Shown one piece after another: positions 1-11,400 of a stretch of 64,000 nt of DNA. This stretch comes from Engraulis encrasicolus (Eukaryota > Chordata > Actinopteri > Clupeiformes > Engraulidae): the NCBI RefSeq assembly GCF_034702125.1, contig NC_085865.1:19661781-19725780 (forward strand), given 5' to 3'. The notes beneath the pieces are model-generated. The model made no database searches. It was not told where the DNA came from and saw nothing but the letters and a program-made list of their open reading frames with translations. Every line of letters begins with the position of its first letter. The first letter of the stretch is position 1. Position numbers and translations under genes: made by a program.

Positions 1-124
1 GCAGCAGTGTCTGGTATGGTATGACCAGAGGAATCAGACACTTTTGCCCTGAGGTGCCTCTGGCGGTCGGCAGTGGTACTCATGTTTCCCTTTTGTCTTG
101 GCTGCTCTTGTCTCTGTCCCGCAG

Positions 125-197
125 GTCGAATATACAAGTGTCTGTTTACAGGCTCCGTGAGCTCCCTCCTCACCCTTCCACTGGATATGCTGTCCAC
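125..197 (+). CDS. marchf6: marchf6 exon 1 of window (partial gene)
   Basis: Follows a CAG acceptor at 122-124; the first two bases complete a Cys codon. It encodes [20 protein letters not shown] and a few more residues, near-identical to vertebrate MARCHF6 just after the second membrane segment. The donor GTAAGT starts at 198. This is the leftmost coding exon visible. Confidence 0.95.
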
Positions 198-366
198 GTA
201 AGTCACACCCTTGCCACCCATTGCCCTACCCTACTCTCCCCTCTCTCTTTCTTTCTCTCGCTCTCGCTCTCGCTCTCCCTTGCTGTCCGCCTGTGGCTTG
301 TCATACAGATAATATCACTCATTTCACTGTAACACAAACATGGAAACATGCTCACTTTCTCACACA

Positions 367-453
<87 letters not shown>

Positions 454-1067
454 ACACACATACTTGTGATAGAAGCAGAGATGTTGTTGTCTTTTCTCCT
501 TTCAAAATACGGCTGGTGTACCTAAAAAAATTTTAGGACTACAAGAGCTAGTGTTGCATATGTTGTTTAATGCTTTGAGTTTGTGTCTAAGACACTGTTT
601 GGGGATATTGTTAACGAGGTTGGGAGACGCCCGAGGCTCGTGCTCAGTGGTGCAGAACCACTTTTTCCCTCGTCAGCTCAAGCGAAAGGAACATAATCAT
701 TGCACCTGCACACCTGATCCCTCTTGTTGAGTGGTACCCATCCTGTAATTGTTTGTCCCGTCTCATCAGCGACTGCTGGAACGCAGCCCCCAGTCGTGTC
801 ATGATGTCACCTCAGGGCCGCTGACAGCTTTTGCTGGGCCCGGGACAAAGCCATCTGAAAGGGCCCCCTACCCAATACATACAATGTAATGGGAACACAA
901 TTCTGGGCCCCCTATCTCCCTGGGCTCGGGACAATATACCCAGTTGTCCCCCCCCCTGTCGGCGGGCCTGTGTCACCTGACACCACCCCCACCCAGCACT
1001 ACCTTAGGAGAGGGGCTGCTAATATGATGACAGACCTGCAGTGCTCGCTGACATAGCTTAATGACCT

Positions 1068-1148
<81 letters not shown>

Positions 1149-1231
1149 TGCGCACGTGTGTGCGTGTGCTGTCTCTCTGTATTGTCTGTATGTGTGTGTG
1201 TGTTTGTGTTTGTTTGTTCATGCATGCGTGC

Positions 1232-1290
<59 letters not shown>

Positions 1291-2948
1291 TGTTGTTGTG
1301 CTCCAGGGAGAACCTGCTGGCGGACTGCTTGCAGGGCTGCTTTGTGGTGACGTGCACCCTGTGCGCCTTCATCAGCCTGGTGTGGCTGAGGGAGCAGATC
1401 ATCCACGGCGGCGCCCCCCAGTGGCTGGAACAGAACCTGCAGGCTGCAGGCAACATGGCCGCACAGGCCAATGTGGTGAGTCTGATGTGAGCCTGATGTA
1501 AATGCCTTTACAAGCTGTCATCATTTCGTGCTGGGGGTCTGTCTTTGGTTGTGATGATCTGGGCTTTCGCTTGTGTCTTCCTTCACCAATCAGCGAAGAG
1601 AGGGAGTGTTGGTAAATTATGACACGACCAAGAAAACCAAGAAATTTCGTCATTTTGTGCAAAATATAGTGTAGTCAAAATGGCTGGTTTATCAGGCTTA
1701 CAATTTAGAAGGGATACAGATCTCCACGACCTGGCTGTAAGAAAATAAATAAAAATAAAGCTGCAATGTTGCCAACTCTCCCTTCATTACCCAGTATTTC
1801 TAACATTCTTTGGATGTTCTTGAAAAGTGCATGCATTTGTGTCAACTTCAGAGATTCATTTCAATTCTGAATCTTGTGGGTTAGGATAGTTCAAGCAACT
1901 AGACCAGGTGCACTCTAACCCCCAAAGCACTTCTAAGTCACCCTGATTGTCAAACCAGTTTTGACACATGCGTTATCTCCCTAAAACGAGATTTGACATT
2001 CGACTTGTATGGAAACAATTCTGAGACCCTGGATTCCTCTTAGAGAGAGAACAGAAGAACAAACTCTGTGTAGCTGCACGACATCTCCGAGCGCTTCACT
2101 TGCCAATATAATACGACACCGCACAGGCACTTGTTCCAATCATGTGATTTAGAGTCTACTACACACCGATGGGTTAACACTGAGTGAGTGACGAATGTCC
2201 TTGTCGAAGTGTCCGATGGCTTAATTTGTCTTCCCAGACAAAACCTTTTAGAGAGGCTCCCCTTTCTAAAGTGTTCACTTAATGCACTTCAGGCACTACT
2301 GGGTACTGAATACTGGTGGACTTAATTTTTTATTTTATTTCAGGCAAATGTTTTGTTTCACTTGTGCTTTAACAGGTTCAGTGAATGATTCTTCTCCTTT
2401 TCTCTGGATTACTTATGACTGCACTTCACCAGTGTCATACCTTTTGAGAGCTAATGGGTAATGTTCGGTAACTCCTTTGGTGGATAACTGAGTCACATGT
2501 TTTTGAATATGCCCCAGGGGTATCCACTCAAGACCTTATGAAGGCAGGCTTACATAAAAGAAGGTTTTGTGCATGGTATTGGGTATATTTTACCAAAGAT
2601 TGAAATTAAATGGCATATACTCTTTTTTGTGTAATTATTGGCAGAAAACATTCACACTTACTGAAGTCCACGAATGAAATGACTCGTTCACTCGTAAAAT
2701 GCTGAAAGGTTAGCGTCATCATTTTATGAATATATACCACAGGTGACCTAAGTAAAGAGACCATTTCTTGGTCTGTGTGTGTTTTTCACATTGGATCTGA
2801 TAACTGTCAGCTTTTTTTTTTTGCCTTTTGTTAATACAGTTTTACTCATTTGTATTTTCAGCTCTTGTGGTGGACTCTTTTTTTTTTCTTGTTTTCTGTA
2901 TTGGATCTGATGCATCATCTGATGTTGTCTGTATCGATCTCTCCAGGC

Positions 2949-2988
<40 letters not shown>

Positions 2989-5396
2989 CAGGCGGGGGGA
3001 GACCCCGGTCCACAGGCAGAGGCGGCCCCTGCAGAGCATCCCCCGGAGGAAGAGGAGGACGAGGAGGATGAAGATCGAGTGGCGGCCGGCGATGCTGAAC
3101 CACCGGAGGAGGCAGCCGATGACCTGGAGGCGGACAATGAGGAGGAGGAGGAGGAAGAGGAGGAGGCCGGTGCTGAGGATGCGGAGGCCAACAACGGAGG
3201 ACAAGGTACCGCTAGCCTGAGATACTGTACAATACGTACATCCTTACTGATTGCTCAGTGCATTTTTATATTTACGTATTGTACAATTTGAATGTATTTC
3301 CTTACACTCACAGTTGTACAAACCCGATGGATTGGATGTTGAACATACAGTATATTATGTGTATTTATGTACTGTATGATGCAAGGAAAAGGAAAGTGGT
3401 TTTGCTTATGGTATAGTTATTGCCCGTGTTTGCTGACTGATTTTTAAATCCCTTTGGTGTGCACAGATGATATGAACTGGAATGCGCTGGAGTGGGATCG
3501 GGCAGCAGAGGAGCTGACCTGGGAGAGGGTGAGCACAACATCTCATTTACTGAATCATCCCCGACCACACACTGCTGAAACAGAAGACACAGCAGAGGAC
3601 CTTAGCACTAGGAAGGCCTGCTGAACATTCCTTTTAACCGTTGATTAAAAAAAAACTGTGGATTTCAAAGCGGCCTTGCTTTGTAAAGAAAATCTTTCTT
3701 GTTGAAGCAAAACGAGTGTGCAGACCATCTTTAGAAAATACCTGCTACACTTGTTTACCACCTATGATTCTAGTTTATGTATAGATTTGCATATACCCAC
3801 TTCTTTCATCGCTAATGTGAATATGATGTTGCTCTGGCCTAACAGCTGAAGCAGATATGGCCTCTCAGTAGCGCAATTATTTTCCCTGTTCCCTGATGGG
3901 CCCTGAGTAATGGCCAAGTGCTTATTCCAGGTCAAGTAGATCGCAATAATTATATTCTTGTTTTTTATCCCCTTTAGATGCTTGGGCTGGATGGGTCCCT
4001 GGTGTTTCTGGTATGCAAATTCCATGCTTTCCTATACGTTATTATTAAGCATCTATTTTAAGATTTCGTTTGTTCACAAAGTTGTTGCTACTTTCTAGAG
4101 TGTTAGTGTGGTGTTTTTAATTGGAGTTTCTGTTTCTGCCTTTTCCCCTGCAGGAACATGTCTTTTGGGTGGTGTCATTGAACACACTCTTCATACTGGT
4201 TTTCGGTATGTCACAAATACTTTTCCTGTCACTCTCAAAACCAGCTACCTTCCAACTTTTGCTGTGTGTGCGCAATTTCAAAATTATCTTTAAAGGGACA
4301 CTGTGCAGGAAATGGTCAAAAAAGGTACTGCAACTATGCTGCTCATTGAAACTGTGTTGCCTATTGCCAAATTTGACCTTTTCATGATAGTTTACTAAGT
4401 AATAAACTAATATTTTCTAGTATGGCCCAAGTACAGTCATTTTTGCCGCTAAAAATGTTTATTTCTGGAAATTCAATGTGGCGGACCATGGAGAAGATCC
4501 CCCTTTTCATGTATGAAAAGTGCAATTTTTCCAGTCATAATTAATACTTAGAATTTCATGGTGGTGGTAAATATTCATGAAAAAGGTAACATTAGTGAAT
4601 GGCTAGCATTCATTCTGGAAATGAACAACTAAAAATCTCACACAGTGTCCCTTTAAATTGTCGTGTTTGATGGATGATGCTTGCCTCAAAGTTTCTGTGT
4701 TTACCTTCACAGCCTTTTGCCCGTATCACATCGGGCACTTCTCTGTGGTGGGCCTGGGCTTCGAGGAATATGTGAGTGTTCTGCAGCTGTTCCCCATTCG
4801 TTTAGCCTGCATGGGAAATCAGTCAAGCGCAAAAAAGCCTGGAGGCTTATGCACATATGCACTTGAATCAGGCTTAAGTCAGTCACAGCTTAGAGCAAAT
4901 CCCAGTGTACATTTCTGCTTTACATTGCAGAAAAATATTTCACCAAGTATATAGCGAAGTCGTCGCATTACAGCTAATATGCAGTATTTCACATACCGTT
5001 TGATGGCGTTGATCAGCGTTTCATTATCTTAAACGTATTTCTTATACTGCGTTATTGCAACAATAAAGCATTCATTCATTAATTCATTCACTGTTTTATT
5101 GCATAAAATGCTATAAATATTACAGCAAACAATGTATTTCATGTGATGCTACAGTACAGAAAGCACATCATATTATGCTGTATTATGTAGGCATGTCTCA
5201 TGTGGTTGCTGTGTGTGTTTGTATCCTCCACAGGTCCAGGCCTCCCACTTTGAGGGTCTTATAACCACCATTGTTGGCTACATCCTGCTGGCCATGACCT
5301 TAATTTTGTGCCATGTATCCTTCAGCTATGCACAGGCCAACCATTAAAACTGTGATTAATGAGTGGCTTAATTTCCCTATAGTCTCTCTCTCTCTC

Positions 5397-5463
<67 letters not shown>

Positions 5464-8400
5464 GTTTCAACATGTATACCTGTAGTTCCTGTTTCAACAT
5501 GTAGAAAACACATTTTCCTGAGCGATCAATATCCAGGGTCTGGCAGCACTGGTGAGATTTCAAAGGTCTCGTCGTCTCCTGGGGGTGTGCTACATAGTAG
5601 TGAAGGTAATACCTGACTCTTGACTTTATATTTAATTTGCTTAGTGCAGCCTGAAGTAGCCCTCGGCTATACTGATAAGTTCGGCTAATGTGAAATAATT
5701 AACCCCTCTGTATTCGGTCTTTCACAGGTGTCGTTGCTAGTTGTTGTAGAAATTGGTGTTTTCCCCCTGATCTGTGGTTGGTGGCTGGACATCTGCTCGT
5801 TGGTATGTACTAGGTCTACCTGTGTCCACTTTATCTGTCTTGACTGAACTTGTCAAGCAATCCATGGAAAACTAGATGTAATCTCATTGGAATTTTCATG
5901 GATGAGGAAATGTCAGATAAAAGATACTAGCCGATACTAGCAAGGCTGTAGGTGTTTAATGTGCCATTTTAGTGAGTGTGTATCTGCGGTCTGATGATAC
6001 TGATGATGTGGTTGTGTGTTTTTCTCCACCTGTGTGTGTGTGTGTGTTTGCAGGAGATGTTTGACGCCTCCCTGAAGGACAGAGAGGTGAGCTTCAAGTC
6101 TGCTCCGGGCACCACCATGTTCCTGCACTGGCTGGTGGGCATGGTCTACGTCTTCTACTTCGCCTCCTTCATCCTGCTGCTCCGAGAGGTGAACAGGACA
6201 TGATATCTAGCCACTTCCTGTCTCATTTGAAGATCAATTTCAATTTCAATTTATTTGTTTAGTGGGATAGCCCCTTGAGATAGGATATCTCGTTTTCGAG
6301 GGGGTCCCCAATCCCTCAATCAATCAATCAATCAATCCATCCATCCATCAATCCATCAACCAACCCGTTGTATTTATTCTATAGCACATTATCATGCTCA
6401 ATCCCGGTGTGCTTAGTTTTGCTTGACCACAATAATACTTCTTAATCTATTTGCATACCATGATTTAATTGTATTGTTCTATTGATGATAAAAATGGAGA
6501 ACCAATTAATTAAACTTTTTTTGGTTCATTTGTACTCGGTTCACACAAAGTTATGCTTGACACCGTCATGGTTCATTTTCTTGTTAATGGTGTTGTTAAT
6601 GATTTTATTTTGTGTGTGTCTGTGTCTGTCTGTCTGTCTGTCTGTCTTTCTGGGTATATTCATCAGTATTTTGTAAGCTTTTTAAGCACAGTTATCTGTC
6701 CACGCTTCACATGCTTGATATTCATCATGTGTAGGAAGGAGCCGTCTCTAGCAGTCTAAATTTAAGCAGCGGTATTGATTGTGCCATCTCTGCTTTTGCA
6801 TGTCTGTCTTTTTCTTTTTCCAGAGAAAAACATTATCTTCTCTTAGACATCTGTCCAATGCCTACACCCTTGGCATCATCATCCTTAGGGGTTGTAGTAT
6901 CTGATCTGTATTTCAACCATTATATTGGTTGCGTTATGCCTGTTTTTGTAATATTGATTGATTGATTGATGGATTGATTGATTGATTGTTCGTTCTATAT
7001 TGCCATTAGTGTGGCCTTGATTTGGGCCTGTTTTTATGTCCCAATTTCCTCTGATGTCTGTGGCAGGTATTGCGACCTGGCGTCTTGTGGTTTCTGCGAA
7101 ACTTGAACGATCCCGACTTCAATCCAGTCCAGGAGATGATTCACTTGCCCATCTATAGGCATCTCAGGAGATTTATCCTTTCTGTGGTAAGTAAGGCCCA
7201 CGCCTGTGACCCATTCACATTGCTGCATGGCCTATTAGAGAGAGTGTGTGTCTGAGGTGAAGATGTCAAAGTGCCAGATATCAGGCGTGGGAGAATGGGC
7301 TACATTCAACATTAGTAGATAGTCATAATAATGAAGACCCGTTCTGCTATTAGAATAGCATTATTATTTTGCTTTCGGCCATGTGTGTTTTGAACTCTTT
7401 AATATTCAGTGTCTTCTCTTCCTCTTCACAGGTGGTGTTTGGTTCTATAGTTCTACTTATGCTGTGGCTGCCTATCAGGATGATCAAGCTCATTCTGCCA
7501 AGCTTTCTACCCTACAACGTCATGCTGTACAGGTAATGATCTCGTCCTTCATTTCCCTCTGGATGAATAACGTCTATGCACTCTTCCCCTCTACAAGCAC
7601 GAGAGATGGTTTGTAGTGATGCGTGGGTTGCCTAACCTGCTGGTCAGTTTGTTTTTTTAGGAAGGAATCTGTGGTAGTTGGTTGAGTCAAAATAATACCT
7701 TATTAACCGATTTGAGTTTTATGTAGGCTGTCCGTTTGGTGTCTTATTTTTGTGGGAGCAGAAGCCTACTTGTATAAGGCTATGGTCAACACAAATTATG
7801 AGGAAACGGGAAACTCTGGCAACCTTAGAGATTTTTTGAAATCGCTGCCTTCATACGTGAATTTATTCAATCTCTAAATCTTCAGGATTATCTGTAAATT
7901 ATTTTCCCACTCAAACTGCCATGTGCGATGGCAAGAAATCTTGCCAAATAGTTTTAGATGATCAATAACCTATATTCTTTGTTTTATTCTTCCAAATTGC
8001 TGCTTTAATATTATGTCATTGTTGTTCCCTTCTTTTGTTTGCTTGTTTTTGAGTTGTTAGGCTTCTTTTTGCATTTCTCAAGATGTCTGCTGTCAGGGTT
8101 CCCTCTAGTGGACAGGCATTGCATGGCTTAATTGGACAGCTGTGTGCACTCATTTCACTGTGCACTGTAGCGAAAGGTTTTTATGCATTTAAACCTTCAA
8201 CCTTCATTTAAACCATTTCAATCATTTAAACCATTTGTTTGACCGTGTCAATTCAAACTCAACACTCAGATTACATAAACTAAATTATTTACTGGTCTAC
8301 GGTGAAAAAATGTCACTGACTCATTTATAATTTTGTTCTTACCAAAATGGTAAGGGTTTTTTTTTATTATTATAATTTTGAATTTTAATTTCCAGCATGA

Positions 8401-11400
8401 AGAATGTGATGGTGAATTGTGTTGATGGTGACAAATTTTTCCATGTTGTGTTTGCTTATTGTCTTTTAAAAACAGTCTGCTGGTTTGTCTGTGCCGTATT
8501 CCCAGTCCATGTCTTTAGACGGCCACCGCTGTGCTGGTCACGGGCTTCTGGGCTGCCTGCTCGGCCAGGTGGGCCTGCAGCACAGCCACGGCCTCATCCA
8601 CCTTGGAGCGCAGGGCCTCCGGGTGCTCGAGCATGTGAAGCAACTCAAGGTTGTCAAGCTCCAGCAGCATGCCGGTGATCTTCTTTGCCTTGTTGGCCTG
8701 CATAGATGGATGGATAGATAGATAGATTGTTTATTTGTCCTTTCGGACAATTGTTCTGTGCCATTTTCAGTGCATCTGATAAAATTACAAAGACATTACA
8801 AATAGACATAAACACAAATAGACAAAACACCACACCCACCTGCATGGTCTCGATCAAGGGGAACAGGCGCATGCCCGGTGTATACTTCTGGGCCTCAACG
8901 TCAAGGGCTGCCAGCTTGGAGGCGGTGAGAGGCTCCTGGCCCACTGGGGCGGGGATGGCAGCTGGGGCACGAGCGGCACCTGGGCCGCTGCCTGGGCAGA
9001 TGACCGGAGTCTGAGGCGTGTTGCACTGAGAGGACATCATGGGTGGCACCTGGGCAGCGGCGGGTCTCTTGCTGTGGAGGGTCTGGAGACGAGAGCCGTA
9101 TGGGCGCATGGTGGTGCCTGGCATCCCCTGGAGTTGCTGGGGGCGCATGTCCTGAGTAGCCGGACGGGGGCCAGGGTGCAGCTGAGCCAGCTGGCTGGGC
9201 TGGTAGGAGGCAGCATGGTTCTGGGCCTGAGGGAAAGTGGTGCGCACGTCGTTGGCCATCCTCCGCATGTGTTGGTGGGTCAGGTAGGCCTGGCGCTCCT
9301 CCTTGCGCTGGGCCAGGGCCACGTACAGCAGCTTGGTGGCCACAGTGCGACCATTCATCTCCACAATAGCCTTGGTGGCCTCCTCGGGAGAGGAGAAACA
9401 CACGAATCCGAAGCGCTTGCTGCGGCCGCCCTCCGCCATCACTTTGGCGCTGGTGATGGTTCCAAACGGCGAGAACATCTTACACAGGCACTCGTCACCC
9501 TGGTTCTTCTCCAGGTTTTTCACATATAAGTTGAGGCCCTGTGAGCTGGTCAGGCCGTCCTGCTTCATTTGGCGAAATTTATTCTGCAGTTCTCTCTGGC
9601 GCTGCCCCTTCCTCTGGGCAGGGCCCACATAGACTACTTTTCCATTTAGCTCCTTGTGGTTCATCTCGTCTATGGCCTTTTGAGCATCCTTGTGATGCTT
9701 GAAATCCACGAATCCGTAGCCCTTCGATTTGCCTCTATTGTCAACCATAACCTTTATGCTCAAAGTGGGGCCAAACTTGCCAAAGATATGGCGCAGCCTC
9801 TCATTATTCATGTCCTCGCCGAAGTTCTTGATGTAAACATTAGTGAACTCCTTGGCACGGGCGCCAAGTTCGGTTTCACGGTCCTGGCGGGACTTGAAGG
9901 GGCCCACAAACACTTTTTGATCGTTGAGCAGCAGGCCGTTCATTTTCGCAATGGCTCTCTCTGCCGCCTCTTGGGTCTCATAGTGCACAAAGCCATAGCC
10001 CTTGGAGGAGCCATCCTCATTACAGGGCACCTTGCAGGATAGGATGTTGCCAAAAACAGAGAAAGTATCAAAAAGATCCTTAACGTCGATGGACTTCTCC
10101 AAATTTTTAATGAATATGTTTCCCGCTCCACTATTCCTTACGGAGGGGTCACGCTGGGACCACATCATACGTGCAGGCCTGCCGTTGATCTCCTCGAAGT
10201 TGAGGATGTCCAGGGCACGCTCAGCGTCAGCCTGCTGCTGGAAGTTCACATATGCGTAGCCAAAAGAGCGGCGGGTGGTCTTTTCCCGGCACACCCTTAT
10301 GGACCGGATGGGTCCAGCAGCGCTGAATACGTCGAAGAGCATTCCCTCCGTGACATCTTCACGAAGGTCCCCGACGTACAAAGGGGCCACGGGGCAACGC
10401 TGGGCAGCGTTGGGGGGCGTCTGTGGGCCGCAACGCTGGGCAGCGTTGGGGGCCATCGGTGGGCGTAGCGAGTCCGTCTGTAATTCCGCCGGTGATGATG
10501 GTGACCGACTCCCCGACTGGACTTCAAGCACGCCGTAGATATGTCAAGAGGGATCTGCGTGTGCAAGATAAATAAATGTTGATTAATTTATTGTTTGATT
10601 AAAGGGGTCCTATTATGCTTTTCCATGTCCACTACCCATTTATTGGGTTACACAGCATCTGTTGTATGTAAAAGCTTGGTGAAAGCTGCATTTCACAAAT
10701 TGGCCTCTTGGGGGAGAATTTCTCTGCCGCAGGAACGCTATTTCTCAACTGTCAGAGAACGCGTGGTTGGGTTTTCAACATTCTATAGCTTTTGTTTCCG
10801 GTACGGGTCTACGTCATGCTGTACCTAACATTGCTGCTTATGGGATGGAGTGTTGACGATGTCACAGACCATTGCAGAGACAGTAGACCTAATGCGCATT
10901 TGTTCATCGCAGCCACATAGCCTAGGCCTATCTGAATTTGACAGTATTGTGATGAGATGTATCCTATTTGTGAATACACCACTCAGTGTACAAAATAGTG
11001 TAGGCCTAAATAGTGTAGCCTACAAGGATAGTGTAGGATTTCGCCATCCACAAGTTTATTCCATTACGCATGTTTTTTTTTTTTCAATTCATAAATCGGC
11101 TCCGTCAATAGGCTACAGCATCGGTCTAGACTGGAGGCTACACTCACCTGTGGCCCAAGTTATATATTTTTGTTTCATTGTGATATTAAAGCTGCATTTT
11201 ACATTGATAAAATACCGGTTGGTAGGCCTATGGCTAACGGGTCAGAAACAGTTGAATGAGGAAGGTCGAAAACAGGCAGAACGCGTTAACGCAGTTGCGC
11301 ACTGAGAATCCAAAACACTTCCAAGTGGGTGAAAGACTCACCTGGATCTCACCTTTCTCTCTCTATTCGCTTCAGGGCCGTTTTGCATATGCTGTTGGCA

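Larger units (their letters stand above)
198..1306 (+). other. marchf6 intron with CT and GT arrays and one hAT-like MITE
   Basis: Holds a (CT)n at 371-447, a short hAT-like element at 813-970 and two GT arrays. No gene seen between. Confidence 0.8.

Noticed and set aside
1058..1501. Long ORFs through GT/CA and CT/GA arrays here and at 15045-15685, 42008-42509, 55356-55778, 56685-57901, 60669-61954 and 62225-62881
   Set aside because: Open frames produced by dinucleotide repeats on both strands; no conserved domain, no splice logic.
8901..9529. Open frames on both strands overlapping the PABP retrogene
   Set aside because: Shadows of the GC-rich PABP coding frame; translations show no domain.
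10457..10531. Extending the PABP retrogene to position 10531
   Set aside because: The codon there is GTG and no in-frame ATG lies above it before a stop; ATG 10454-10456 is the first usable start.
10850..11305. 151-codon ORF in the TTAA element as a transposase
   Set aside because: Composition is AT-rich and no DDE-type or zinc-finger motif is visible.
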